Positions 12,435 through 24,527 of a DNA stretch of 64,000 bases are shown here, piece by piece. A program made the position numbers and the translations under genes. Source of the stretch: Halocaridina rubra (Eukaryota; Arthropoda; Malacostraca; Decapoda; Atyidae); assembly GCA_037179515.1 (NCBI GenBank), contig JAXCGZ010003874.1:61001-125000 (forward strand), given 5' to 3'. The first letter of the stretch is position 1; every line of letters begins with the position of its first letter. The notes beneath the pieces are model-generated. The model was not told the DNA's origin. It saw nothing but the letters and a program-made list of their open reading frames with translations, and made no database searches.

Positions 12435-12881
12435 TTAAGAGGAGCTACTGGGACAAACTTTGACATGAGCTTGATAATATGTGTTCCGAGTGAAAACCCG
12501 GCCACACCTACATACAAAATTAGGTTTAGAAGGATGGTTCAGTCTTAGATGAGTGGCTATGTTCTCAATACTTCTGTGGTTCTCCTGGCAAAATGGACAG
12601 ATAAAGGGCTGAGGCGTTTCAAATTGAAGTTTGCTTGAATCCAGAGAAGACATGGAATTTGATTCGGTTTCCATTTTGACATATGAGCCACCAAAGTCCT
12701 GAGAAGAGCCATTCGGAGTTGAAGCTGGGTCTTCCTGGGAACTAGTGCTTATGGTTGGATAAGGAGCAGTATCTTGAGGCTGTGTCTCAAATCTTTTAGG
12801 AGAAGTTGTTTTAGTAACTTCACTTCCACCACTTTCCTCCTCACCCTCTTCCTCATCGTCTTCACCTCCACTTTGCACTTC
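12435..12881 (-). CDS. Shared last exon: acidic linker and two zinc fingers
   Basis: The acceptor ...ttttctag precedes 12881. The exon starts in phase 0 (E-V-Q-S-G-G-E-D-D) and ends at TAA, giving 148 residues. Residues 7-16 are strongly acidic, followed by a Ser/Thr/Pro-rich linker. VKME at 68-71 fits the SUMO-attachment consensus. Finger 1 uses C95, C98, H111 and H116 (FICPFCQENHRS...HLRLNH). Finger 2 uses C124, C126, H139 and C143 (VCRCGRVFTRN...HVKVC). The C-x-C start and Cys as last ligand are typical of the second finger in Lola isoforms. Lola-type genes often have several alternative exons at this position, but I found no second finger exon in the window. Confidence 0.9.
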   Translation of the reverse strand, partial: EVQSGGEDDEEEGEEESGGSEVTKTTSPKRFETQPQDTAPYPTISTSSQEDPASTPNGSSQDFGGSYVKMETESNSMSSLDSSKLQFETPQPFICPFCQENHRSIENIATHLRLNHPSKPNFVCRCGRVFTRNTYYQAHVKVCPSSSS

Positions 12882-12972
12882 CTAGAAAAGCCATGAATTA
12901 CAAAATATCTTATAAATACAATGCAGATTCAATAATACTGATAACAGATATATTACTATCAAATGTGAATGG

Positions 12973-13135
12973 TTTTACATTACGAAGTCCCTCTTCTACT
13001 AAGGGTTAGGACAGTGCCTTCATGCAAGGTCTCTGGTTTTGGCAAGTGCAACTGTTACCCTGAGTGCATGCCCTTCTTAACCTCAGACTGTGGTGGGTCC
13101 CAAACTCACGACCTAAACACAGAAGCGTTACCATT
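12973..13135 (-). mobile_element. tRNA-derived SINE, diverged copy
   Basis: Same family as 8797-8988: 'ccctcttctactaagggttaggac', 'ggttttggcaagtgcaa', 'taccctgagtgcatgccctt' and a degraded tRNA-like head near 13095-13135. Diverged at many positions. It lies in the last intron of the BTB gene. Confidence 0.7.
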
Positions 13136-14826
13136 CGGCCTTCAAATAATACAAAATATTTGCATATTTTACTATAGTTTCAAGGTTATTAAATAAAGTT
13201 TCTCTCTTTTTACAGATCTGGAAGTAGAGATACTTAGAAACTGATCATTCTCTTAATTTAACCCTCAGTAATTCAATATACTGGATGGTTAAAAAAATGG
13301 CATTGTACATATGATTACATGATGCCTTGGTATAATGGAAAAGTGAAGAAACATCATCCACTAATCCTGCCATACCTCTAGGTCTTCATTACTTCGACTA
13401 GTTATTCAGCCTGTCCTTTTTTATACTGTGCTTCATTCTCTTATTTCTGCCTAGTTCTTAAACTTCTACTTTTTTCATCTCAATCTTTTCTTGGTGCCCA
13501 GGCTGTTGAGGGCAATATTTTTGCCTGTCCCAGTGTCACAATCAAAATAAAAAAAAGCCATCGTGGAGAGTATTGACACTTTAATGCCAGATTATAATCT
13601 CTAAAGAACAATTCTGCAAGTTGTTACTGATATAGTTTCCAAACCCTTTAATCACTAGTATTATCAAGCAACTCCTTTACTATCCCAAGAACTCATTGTT
13701 TCATAGGCAGCAAGGTACTGCGTAATGCGTCTACTCCGTAATGGGCAGGTCTTGAACTCAGTCTCGCATACATTTAAGCTAACCACCCCACCAACATACC
13801 TGAAGTAACCTTTCCTCTGAAAAGGACCTAATTAAAGACATCTGCTAGCCTTTAGGCTGTGCATCAGCTCCAAAGTTTTGACAACCACTAGTGCAACCTG
13901 ATGTGAGCACAAAAATTATCAGCAAAACTTTTTCTAGTATGTCTTGTTGTCTATTCATTACATCGCATTCTCATACAAATCTATGTAAGCTTTAGAATTA
14001 GGGATGCTCTTCTCAGTCCTGTCCAGAAACTAAAACTACATGAAGCACATAAGAATGCGTACAGCCACAGAAGTTACTGATTAGTTCTCCAACCACGTGT
14101 TAGGCTAGGCTCCTAAGACCTGGTGTGTCAAATGGGAATAACTAACAGAGTGGACACAACTGTAACAAATAGAATAATGTAGAAGTTTCATCATATTCTA
14201 CTATCCTTCATCTATACCATCAGTTACTTTGCAAAAAAAAAATATCTGAGTACGGACTACCTATCTACTTTCCTATCCCTTTTGGGTTTTCCCCATGACA
14301 TGAGGGAAGAGGGAATATGTGTTATAAACAATTTTCATTAAAACGTATGCTAAGATTGTATTCTACCATTTCATGGATTATGTGCATTTTCTTGTCAGTT
14401 GCTTTGTAGGATAGTTATTTTACATCACTTCAGCTAAATTCACATGGCCATGACAAAAGAAGTGCATGTAGCCTTAGGAACCTCGATGCTTGCTAATCTT
14501 GCTTTGAAATAGTCAGGACTTCATTCACGAGAGAAAGCAAGAAGAGATTAGCTTTACTCCTGGGCAACTGGTCTGCAAGCTGCATTTTCTAGTTTATACA
14601 ACCTCTCTTTGACAGAACCATATGACAATTTTAAGGAGAGGAGAGTGGCATCGTTTACATGGTAGCTCCTGTCAGCTTTGCAAGTTCATAGAATACACCA
14701 TTAAATGTGTATAGTCATTAGTGAAGTAACACGTTCACAAATTTAGGTATTGATAATACTATATATATATATATATATATATGCCTGGCCCATAGTTCTC
14801 AGTAGAGAAAAATAAATATATCCTAC
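13136..14826. other. Last intron of the BTB gene
   Basis: Contains a copy of a dispersed retroposon module at about 13430-13560 ('ggtgcccaggctgttgaggg', then 'gcctgtcccagtgtcacaat' and an A-rich end) and a decayed tRNA-like repeat near 13700-13790. The remainder shows no exon-like frame. Confidence 0.5.
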
Positions 14827-15142
14827 CTCTTTTACATAGGTCATATCCATGTCCATGAAATCGGATGGGTTGATCATGCCATCAGGGGATTTGGGTCTGG
14901 AATGAGGATGTGAGATTTCTTGATTCGTTGCTCGAGCTTTTTTAACAGTCTTAACAGCAGAAGGAATATTCGAAGATGATGTAGAAGATGCCGAGGACGA
15001 TCGCAGATTTCCGGAGGTGGTGATATCCATGTGTGGATTAACAATGGCTGTGGAGTCCGAAGGAGCTAATCCAGACACTTGAAGGATTTCTGCAGTTTTT
15101 AATAACGAGGTTAAGTCCTCAGCTGCAACTGTCATTTCACCT
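14827..15142 (-). CDS. Shared exon: end of BTB domain and Ser-rich linker
   Basis: Acceptor ctttgcag and donor GAG|gtagga. The first base completes a Lys codon, giving the classic YIYKGEM turn of BTB domains across the junction, and the last two helices follow (LTSLLKTAEILQVSGLAPSD). After the BTB comes a Ser-rich stretch (SSSASSTSSSN), a basic VKKAR patch that could serve nuclear import, and HPHSRPKSPDG. The exon ends in phase 0 at MDMTYVKE. The junction with the next exon creates VKEE, a second SUMO-type psi-K-x-E motif. Confidence 0.93.
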
Positions 15143-15700
15143 CTGCAAAGCAAAAATATAAAGAAAATACATTTCAACACATGTGCTGTAAACAAAGCTC
15201 TGGATCTTTCTTTAGATCATACATTACCTCATTAAGAAAAAGCAATTTTTATATGCTTCCCAGTTGTAAAACACACAACCTAATCTATCAAGTGACAGTT
15301 TTAAAACCACCTCCTATACAGGGTTAATACCTAAGAAATAATATGCACATGAATAGTAACATTTATTTCACTACACAAATGAACCCTGATTTTCCCGGAG
15401 TGTCATATTAGGTGACTGGGGGCAAGAGTGCTGCAGGATGGCAATCCCTTCCTCTATTAACTTCTTAGATTTTTGGAAAGCCACTTGGGGAAAAAGTGAG
15501 GATGGGCAGGATATGATAAAACCTGCTACCTTGAACCTAGATTCTTATACATACAGCAGTATAAGTAATCATGTCCAGTACTCATGGCTGTGCTGTAGTA
15601 GACTAACCAAAGTATAACACTTTCCATCAATATATACATCACGACCAGCATGACAGAAATGTTCAAGAAAAAAAAGATCATAATAGAAAAATTACGTTTT

Positions 15701-15840
15701 TAAAGAACCCTTCTTTTCATATGTATCTGAAAAACCTTTCTTTTCATACGTTTCTAAAGAACCTTTCTTTCCATACATTTCTGAAAAACCTTTCTTTTCA
15801 TACATTTCTGAAGAACCTTTCTTTCCATACATTTCTGAAT
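15701..15840. repeat. 27-bp minisatellite (about 5 copies) inside the BTB intron
   Basis: Units of 27 bp around 'acctttctttccatacattt' alternate between two subtypes. Because 27 is a multiple of three, the minus strand stays open through the array with a 9-residue repeat (SEMYGKKGS / SEMYEKKGF). It sits about 60 bp past the donor at 15896, so it is intronic. A stop directly follows the exon in the reading frame, so read-through would not translate it in frame. Confidence 0.8.
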
Positions 15841-15896
15841 TTTTAATTAAATTTAAGGCAAGGCATGTGGACAAGTTTACACAGCATATTACTTAC

Positions 15897-16027
15897 TTGT
15901 ATATATAGTTTACAATACTGAAAAGCTCCTCAAATCTAACGTCTCGAGGCATTATGATAATAGGATGCTGGCAAGGATTTTCCCTCAAAACGCTGCGGAA
16001 GTACGGGCTTACAGCAGACAGAACCGA
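15897..16027 (-). CDS. Shared exon: middle of BTB domain
   Basis: Acceptor atctttcag and donor CAA|gtaagt. Phase 0 in, phase 2 out. Encodes SVLSAVSPYFRSVLRENP, then the HPIIIMPRDVRFEELFSIVNYIY segment. With the upstream exon this gives LKAHKSVLSAVSPYF, the most conserved BTB core. The exon break positions (after AHK and inside YKGE) are ordinary for arthropod BTB genes of the Lola/tramtrack group. Confidence 0.95.
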
Positions 16028-16079
16028 CTGAAAGATGACAAAATGTAAGTCATTGTGAAGTCTATTTTTAATCATTTTG

Positions 16080-16245
16080 TGTGTCCCTAATAGTCCCCTA
16101 TATAGGGGTGGACTCAAACAGAGCATGGCATGGGAATCAAGGCTGGATGCCCTTCCTAGCGCCCAACAGTGGGCTCAAACACAGGTCTGTCAACTCCGGA
16201 GTCGAGCACTCTGAAGCACTCGGCCATCAAGGTCCCCTCATTGTG
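16080..16245. repeat. SINE-like repeat with tRNA-like part
   Basis: Contains 'atgcccttcctagcgcc', 'ggtctgtcaactccggagtc' and 'cactcggccatcaaggtccc'. Part of this recurs near 32,640-32,765 ('ggatgcccttcctaacg', 'ctaaccactgtgatccgagg'). The layout is that of a tRNA-derived SINE of a different family from the 192-bp one. It lies in an intron. Confidence 0.5.
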
Positions 16246-16465
16246 AAGTCTATACGTCTCTGAATTATTTTGCAGCTACTTGAAATAAGACATTTATTAT
16301 ATGGAAGAGAATGATGGTTCACATGTGATGTGAGAAAAAATTAGATTAACATAAATTTCTATTACCTCTTAGTGCTTCAAGGTTCATAGAATCTATTTAT
16401 ACATCATATAAATATATATGACAACATTCTTAAGAAAATTAAAATAGAATGTTCGTATTAAATAC

Positions 16466-16584
16466 CTTGTGGGCTTTCAACGATCGTCCCTGAGCTGTCA
16501 GAGTCACATCCATGAAGGCTTCATCTCTAGCAAGAGCCTCTAAGACTATTGTCAGGTGATTATTGTGCCGGAGCTGGTAGCTCT
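16466..16584 (-). CDS. Shared exon: start of BTB domain
   Basis: Acceptor ttttacag and donor AAG|gtattt, phase 1 in and phase 0 out. Encodes SYQLRHNNHLTIVLEALARD, then EAFMDVTLTAQGRSLKAHK. 'YQLRHNNH' corresponds to the 'FCLRWNNH' opening of Lola/tramtrack BTB domains, and 'FMDVTLTAQGRSLKAHK' is the canonical first strand-helix unit. This identity fixes the reading frame of the whole core. Confidence 0.95.
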
Positions 16585-16836
16585 CTGTAAAAGGTAAAGA
16601 AAATTAATTTAAAGAAAACATGTAAAGAGTATCACAACATACCTCAAATCACGCATTAAAAACACAATATACATAACTATGGAAAAAATAGCCGTACTGT
16701 GAAGTGAAATAATATTACCCTTGTACTACATCCATACACTCTGTATAAATCATATGACCTGTATGTCACTTAAACATTCAGTCATCTTAAAGGATATCAC
16801 TGTAAATAACTACAAAAAATTGATCTGGTTACTAAC

Positions 16837-16986
16837 CTGGTTTGGGCGGTGATGACGCGACAGGTGTAGGAGTCGGTTCTCGCTCACTCCCTTCTGCCAT
16901 GAACTGTTCAGGTGATGCAACAGCCGGAGTCTCTTCATCATTCTGACTGTATTCACTACTACCTCGTTCATCACCTCCAGCTAAAC
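16837..16986 (-). CDS. First shared exon: acidic linker that receives all alternative first exons
   Basis: Acceptor tgtcccccag; donor CCAG|gttagt. It begins with two bases (GT) that complete a codon begun by the upstream exon, then LAGGDERGSSEYSQNDEETP, a Ser/Pro/Glu-rich stretch with no fold, and ends with one base of the Glu codon before the BTB exon. It has no ATG before the BTB except a Met in EQFMAEG, so it needs an upstream exon or a short internal start. Every upstream DNA-binding exon ends with the phase this exon needs, directly or through the 40-nt exon. Confidence 0.88.
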
Positions 16987-18468
16987 CTGGGGGACATAAA
17001 AAAATAAAGCAATATGTTATGATAAATCTAATTTTTACTTATCTGATAAGAGGATCAGCTATCCATGTCCATGCAAAGTAGTTCACCTATCATTTAAAAA
17101 CTACAATCGTTGAAATCTGGTGTGTGTGCAAAGTTACCCATCTTATGACCTGAAGTATCATTCTAAATCTTACTATTGCACAAAGCAGCCCGGTCAAGAC
17201 TCCAAAGGTATTTTTCTTAAAATGGCTTAAACTTTCAATTACAATGCACAGTAGCATATAATGTAACTCACAAATTCTTTAGATTACTAAACCTAAATCT
17301 TGCTCATTAAAAAGAAAAAACTCTGGTTGCATACACAGCTGATGAGGTTTCATATCGTAGGTTCGGTAAGAGTACATGCCAAATTTGGTATAGGTGTCCA
17401 ATGGATCAAGCAGTCTACTTGATTTCTGTAGGATACATCTCCACATTCCATAAACAATAAGTATATACCCAACTTTTCCCATCTTTTGCCCGAACTTGTA
17501 ATCTGGATAACTACCCATTTTCATTGAATAACAGAACATTATACTATACTTTTCGAAATTTAAAAACCCTTCTGATTTTCCTGAATTGTCGGATATTGCC
17601 ACTCATAATTTCCCAAACATAAATCTCTTCCTGGCTCAAAGACCTGCAACTGACTCAAACTCAAGAAGTACCAACTTCGACTGCGAATGTGGTTTATCAC
17701 CACTTTGCCAGTATTTACTGATGTAAATAATGGCATGGAAGTTATCCCCTGTGTGGAGGTCCTGGTCAATTTCGTAGGCACAGAAACATGTATTTTGCTA
17801 TGAGAGATCAATGGAGGAACAGTATCTTTGTGAGTTTCAAAAGAAGTAATAATGCCTGTCTTCCTTCTAAAAAAATATAGGATAAAGAGAATACAAGGTG
17901 AATAATAGTACTGAAGTCTATAACAGATAACTGCATCCTAGACACAAAGTTTTATCTCCTCTACAAGGTTAAGTATCGATCACATTAACAAATCAATGCC
18001 TCATTCTAAGCACGTACCAAAACACCTTATTCTGCACATATTATTTAAGTGTATTGTTGGACTTGAAGAAGACTGTCCAGGACAGCTCTGTGTGTTAAGT
18101 TTCCCTTCAGCTACGCTTCTGTTTCTATGCCTTCATCCGCACCGAATATTCTTTGATATGCGTTACACTTTTCTCATCATCCTCTCACATCTGACAAGTC
18201 ACAACAGTCTCCATCTCCGTATCTCTGCTTTATATTTTCTTTGTGCCCAGGTAACACACCTGTCAGATATAATCATTCTGTTCCTTTAATATGATTATTT
18301 TCCAGGCAATTTTCCTACTTTTTATAAGACATGTAATATGTTTGTCAATATGCAACTGAACATTTTAATTCAATTAAGATTGATTTGGGTTATGTAGTGA
18401 TGCATAGTGTACAATTTATATGTACCTGAGTGTGTGCCTTGTAATGAGAGATACAGTGTAGAAAACAA
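16987..18468. other. Intron sequence with a retroposon module copy (about 18050-18290)
   Basis: The end of this stretch carries a diverged copy of the retroposon that is better preserved at 34,386-34,705 and 36,512-36,787: 'actgtccaggacagct', 'cacatctgacaagtcaca', 'gtctccatctc', 'tgtgcccagg'. The 17,560-17,810 part is open on both strands for about 50-80 codons but matches no family I know. Confidence 0.45.
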
Positions 18469-18477
18469 TTATTATTA

Positions 18478-18536
<59 letters not shown>

Positions 18537-18611
18537 GTTTCAGCTATCTTAGAAATAAATACTCAAGGTAGTATACATCAAATTATTCGCAAAAGAAAAT
18601 AAGTATTACTT

Positions 18612-18667
<56 letters not shown>
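18469..18667. repeat. (ATT)n and (GA)n microsatellites
   Basis: (ATT)n from about 18469 to 18536 and (GA)n from about 18612 to 18666, with one GG break at 18635. Confidence 0.95.
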
Positions 18668-18669
<2 letters not shown>

Positions 18670-20620
18670 CTACCTAGCAAAATGAGTGTATCCAATCCGT
18701 GGATATGCCGATATCCCGATATCCAAGGTCGATATCCCGATAACCGATAAAATCTATCTTTCCTCTCTTGTTTACTAACCCCCCCCCCCTTTCACTAGCT
18801 TAAAGTTTTTCTAGATGCTTCAAACTAGACGAAGCTAGCTAGCGTTGAGTACATTGCATGTATGGAAGGATTATTAGGAAAACTTTACTTTCAGATACAA
18901 AACTATGACTGTCAACCTTTGTTATTCTTTATATGATCAGTTTGTGGATGTTATATTAAAACCGAAATTGAGTCTGTATTTATCAAAAATTATGACAAAT
19001 AAGTTTAATGCAATTAATATGTAAATATAAACAGGTTAAAACATAAATATATGATTAAAATATCATATAGCCTAATAGAGACAGATAGTGAGGACATCTA
19101 GCCTTCACTCCCCAGCTTCAATCCGTCTGCGTCCACCCCCTAAATGGAGGCTAATAGTGACAATACGTACAAGAAAATATCAAACGATGGATTTCCCACT
19201 TACAAGAATCACAGAATCGTCCGGAAATCCGTGAGATATACTAAAATCCAAGATATATTTACAAAGCAGATGATGTTTGTTATTCATTTCTTCGTTGTCT
19301 GTTTTTGAGTTTGGCCTTTACAGAATATTTTTTTTAAAGACAAAAAGCTACTAGATTATATGCTTGTTGCCATTTTTCTAGCTTGAGCTGGTAAAAGTAA
19401 TATCTTGACAATAAAATAAAAACAAGCAATTATGTGTGTGATTTAATTTGTGATAAAATCACACACAAATTATGTATTTGGTTATTTTATTTAAAATGGC
19501 AAAAACTGATACCAAATACAGAGACTGGAATTAAAAAAATTCTTTTAGGTACTGTCTGCAAATGGTTTTCATGTCTGGGTTGAGTAGATACCTATTTTTG
19601 CATGAGTTCAAGAAATAATGTATGGCTTTATAAAGCAATATGTACAACAGAATTAATGTGTTATATAAAAAACAAAATAAGGGGGGGGGGAATACGTACA
19701 GGGGTACGTTTTTTTTTATTTGAATCCTCACAGTTGTTTGATTAGAAGCGTGTTAACTTTCTCACACCTACAAAACACGAAAAATATTCTCATGTCACGA
19801 AGAAAAATAATAATAAAAAAAGGGGGGGAATTTGACTGCCTTCCCACACCCCTCCTTTCAAAAAAAATATATTAAAATCTACATATCCATGATTATCGAA
19901 AGTAATAATAAAAAAAGTTAAAAGGATTAAGGAAAAAAAGATAATACAATTATAAGAGCTAGAAGAAGCCTCGTGGAAGTTAAAATAATTTGAATAACTT
20001 TCAATTGTACGTGTAATATAGACACGAAAACCGTTTCATATCTTGTTGGCTTATCAACTGAACGCATACCTTATCTACGACAACTTCTGATATCCCCCAA
20101 AAAAATCTCAATGATACAGATCTTTTATTATAGTTATCGCATGGAGGTATTGTTCCCACCTACGAGCTATCAATTTCGAAGGGGTTTTATCAAGCAATTG
20201 GAATTTCGAGAGGTTATTGAAAAGTTCATTGTGTTGCTTCATAAAGCATTTACGGCGTTCTGTATGTATTCTTAAGTAAATTTAATATTTATTTTAAGTA
20301 TGACACCAGGAAGGTCAAAGAAAATTGCCCTCATCGGGCCTGGGAATCAAAAAATGAAAAACCAAAATTGAGAAGAGGAAAAGTAGCAGCTTAAGGAAAA
20401 GGAAGAAATATGAGATAGATATGACGCTTTAATAAATTAGATATGACAATTCAATGCCAAAAAGAATTTAAGTCTCAGCCTTAAAATTGTTACAAATATT
20501 GATAATTAACAAAAACTAATACTGGAAAGTTTTTAGGCTACATAAGCCTTCTCCAACAGTACGAAAGAGAATGCAAAGAAGAAGAAAATTATTATTTTAT
20601 AAATAAGTTGAAGCAGGATG

Positions 20621-20623
<3 letters not shown>
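18668..20623. other. Intron, no gene seen; two old repeat copies
   Basis: Near 18705-18750 GATATC/CCGATA motifs are repeated several times. A SINE-like copy lies at about 19080-19170 ('cagcttcaatccgtctgcgtc', 'ctaatagtgac'). A minus-strand retroposon module lies at about 20290-20350 ('gacaccaggaaggtc', 'ctcatcgggcctgg'). No exon-like frames. Confidence 0.5.
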
Positions 20624-21160
<537 letters not shown>

Positions 21161-21922
21161 ACGTATATGCATAAATACGTCATATACAATAGGTGAAATT
21201 TGACACTATCGTTATTAAAAAAAAGAAAAAAAAACAATAATCACTACAGTTCAAATATATTCATTTCACTGATATTTGAGACTACGGAGTTTAATTAAAA
21301 TTTTTTTTTAAATATCGTTATACCATTACAGAGGGTGTTCCAAATATCCATGAACAGAGATATTTAATCGACTAATATCGAAAATGTCGCTTAAAGTTGC
21401 TGTTGAAGAGACTGACGTGGCTTTGAACGATAAATAGTGCAGAGGATACGTGGATCGAATGTGGGACCCAACCCGGGTGCTACCGGACGGAATCAAAGTC
21501 AAGTAAATTCTTTATTATTTGATTATTACAGTTATATATTATCTAGGCATAATATTGTTTGGAGATGACGCGTCCGCTTGTGTTCAGAAATTAATTGTGA
21601 TCATACAGAAAACGTTTTATAAACAAAGATATGTTTATCTGTTCTCACTGGTCTCTTAGATCTGGGCTTAAGACCTGCACCACCTAAGCTGGCCTGCTCC
21701 CCCAATGAATGGGCATAGGGGGTATGTGGTGGTGATAACACCGGTTACCGAGCCATCGGTGATGGAAGCACTTAGGATCTACTAGAAAGAAGGGAGCAAT
21801 GACCCCCCTCCCCCCGAGTCTATATGTAACTTAACTCTAAAATTCTGAGAATTATAAATTAAGTAACAAGCAAGAGCATTATATGTGCAAATAGACCACG
21901 AATGAGGGTGAGAAATAGGAGT

Positions 21923-22060
21923 TCGTTCCGGTTTTACGTCATGGACTCCCTTCTCTACCAAGGGCTAGGACGGTTGTCTTCTTGCGAAGGACTTGTTTTG
22001 GAAGATGTAATCGCTACCCTGAGTGCATGCCCTTGCTAACCTCAGACCGTGACGGGGCAA
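21923..22060 (-). mobile_element. 5'-truncated tRNA-derived SINE with a 16-bp target duplication
   Basis: Same family as 8797-8988 but lacking the tRNA head. GGTGAGAAATAGGAGT is found at 21907-21922 and again at 22061-22076, a perfect target duplication. The copy starts exactly at the family 3' end ('ttccggttttacgtca' on the plus strand) and stops inside 'cgtgacggggcaa'. This is 5' truncation, the normal outcome of target-primed reverse transcription, and fixes the element's polarity. Confidence 0.92.
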
Positions 22061-22350
22061 GGTGAGAAATAGGAGTATAACACATTAAATGAATGTTTTC
22101 ATTCATTTCTCTAGCAGTCAGAGGAGAACATTCCTATTTCTAAAGACCTTTTAGGGTACAGTTAGTAACGATTTAAGCCACACATGGCCTGTCACTGTGC
22201 TGTGGGTTCGAATCCTGGTCTAGGTGGAGGGAGTAAAGTGAACAGAGACTTTCAGTTGACAATATTCATTGCCTGTTGTTACTAAGTTGCAGAAATGTTC
22301 AGCCACATGTAATGACTTCAGTGCTAGAGATGGTTATATCATAAAGTGAT
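22061..22350. repeat. tRNA-like repeat remnants
   Basis: A B-box-like GGGTTCGAATCCTGG occurs at about 22203-22220, preceded by 'taagccacacatggcct'. A second such sequence with 'aagttcgaatcctaat' lies at 22565-22582. These look like old tRNA-derived SINE heads of another family. No intact cloverleaf is seen. Confidence 0.4.
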
Positions 22351-22525
22351 CTGTTTTACGTCACGGAACTCCCTTTTCTACCAAGGGCTAGGAAGGTGCC
22401 TTCTTGCTAAGAACTTTGGTTTTGGAAGGCGTGATCGTTACCCTGAGTGAATGTCCTTTCGCATGCCGCGAACCCTCGACCTGACGACTCAGAATCGCGA
22501 ACGCTACCACTTTGCCACGGGTTAC
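22351..22525 (-). mobile_element. tRNA-derived SINE, diverged full-length copy
   Basis: Body ('ctgttttacgtcacggaact', 'ccaagggctaggaagg', 'ttaccctgagtgaatg') and tRNA-like head ('gcgaaccctcgacctgacg', 'aacgctaccactttgccacgg') are all present on the minus strand. Flanks show no clear duplication. Confidence 0.85.
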
Positions 22526-22890
22526 TTATGCTGTATGTACAATGCTCAACTGTCTTTGGGTTGTAAGTTCGAATCCTAATCAGGGCGGGGGATAAATTGA
22601 TGAAAATCATTCTGTAGAATGAAGAGTATGGTGAAGCAGTTATAATGGTAAATACTGTAGCTGAAGGGGGGGGGGGTGTAACGCTAGGTGAGATTAGGTT
22701 AGATTTGGTAGGTTTCTTTGGTCATGGAAACTTCAGATAGTGCACTTAACCATAGGACGAGGTGCGCTTTCTCCAATTGATCCGTATATTTTGTTTACAA
22801 AGATAGATGATGAGTTGGTAAAATTGCGGTTGTAAGATATAGGTTTTATTCTTACGATTGAATATTGGCGTGAAGACCGTCGTTTCTTAT

Positions 22891-23233
<343 letters not shown>

Positions 23234-23438
23234 TATATATGCAGATATTTCAGTTGTATTATAGGAATAGAATGGATACAATGCAGTACATCCGAAAGAG
23301 CTTATTTCAGTTTCATGAAACTTGTGTATAGGAGTTTATTGGACTACTATATGGTCGAAATTAAAAAGAATGTTCACTTAGGTAAAAAATTATTTATTTA
23401 CAATATTTGAAAGAAAAGAAAAACAAATATATATATAT

Positions 23439-23470
<32 letters not shown>

Positions 23471-23665
23471 ATTATTTCTTTAGTCTAGTTAATTTCACTA
23501 GGATCATTTCCGCTTCAAAAGAGATTATGAATAGATGGTATCGGGTTGGTGTGAAGAAAAATTGAAAGATCGTTTTGGAAACTGCTTCAGAATTCAAGTT
23601 TTTCTGTGTATATAGCATACACATTCTTTTATAACGGAAACACCAAGTATAAAAGTTCATCATAC

Positions 23666-24527
23666 CTTTTACACAGCCCTCAGAATCGTTGGACGATTCG
23701 GCAGCCGTGGCAAGAGGCGGCAGAATTTGCGTCACAATCTCGGACTCATCTTGATTCAGCTCGCAAGCAGCTACTGAGGGAATATTCGGCCGAGGAGTCG
23801 ACGCTCTGGCAGTAGTGATCACACTTTGAGCCACTGAACACGAGTATGAGCTCGCGGTTTCGAAAGAGATCGATGACGGTATCGATACCGAGGAGGTATG
23901 ATGGGGTATCAAACAAGACTGCAGGGACGAAGTGGTCGCAGGAGCATGGTGAATTCTCAACGGTGAGTGTTGATGAGTCGTAACCACTGGGTGTTGCCGT
24001 TGTTCACTGCTGCTGTAAGGCTGGGGCACAGCGCGTTTTCCTGCGATAATACTGTGTGGGTAAACCATGGCATTTGCTGCGGTTGGAAATGTTGGATGTT
24101 GTTGTTGGGGTTGCGGTTGTTGATGAGCTTGTGGTGGAAACTGCTGGAGATGGGGTCGCATCCCTATCAAAGTATTGCTGTAAAAGGGACGCGTGGTTGG
24201 ACGTGTATGATCCAAAATGTCTTGAAACCTTTCAGGATGATGGTGTTGTATGTGTTTCCTCATGTTGGTAGTATTAGTATAAGCTCCCACAAAGTAACAC
24301 AATCTGCAGATGTAGTGACAATTGTCGACCATACCGAAATACCGCCACACGCGGGACGTACGCCGCGTGGAACCTACGGTAGGTCCTGCCACACCAGAGA
24401 TCTCCATAGGACCTGAGATACCACTTGCAGGAATGTCATTTAAACTAATACTGACACCTTCACGAGGAACTGAATTTCCCATAGTTTCAGCAGATAGTTG
24501 GGGACCGGCATGGACTCCGTTATTCAT
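23666..24527 (-). CDS. Alternative first exon 'BED-1': BED zinc finger, Gln/Pro/Ser-rich
   Basis: 287 codons plus one base, from ATG at 24527 (context ccagaATGA, A at -3) to donor AAAAG|gtatga (phase 1). Residues 57-100 form a BED finger: RVWRYFGMVDNCHYICRLC, then HIQHHH, with C74, C77, H92 and H97 as ligands. The opening 'S-R-V-W-R-Y-F' is the usual BED start. The rest is rich in Gln, His, Pro and Ser, consistent with an unstructured regulatory region. The end SEGCVK-G joins in frame to LAGGDERG of the shared exon. The frame is open upstream to about 24617 without another ATG, so a more 5' exon is possible but not needed. BED domains derive from hAT-type transposases and bind DNA. There is no transposase catalytic part here. 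Confidence 0.82.

Noticed and set aside
17560..17811. Open frames on both strands between the shared exons and BED-1.
   Set aside because: No recognisable domain, no matching splice phase, and an open frame on both strands of this length can occur by chance.
23967..24416. Plus-strand open frames of 149 and 85 codons over the BED-1 exon.
   Set aside because: They are antisense shadows of the BED-1 coding exon, with no conserved features of their own.
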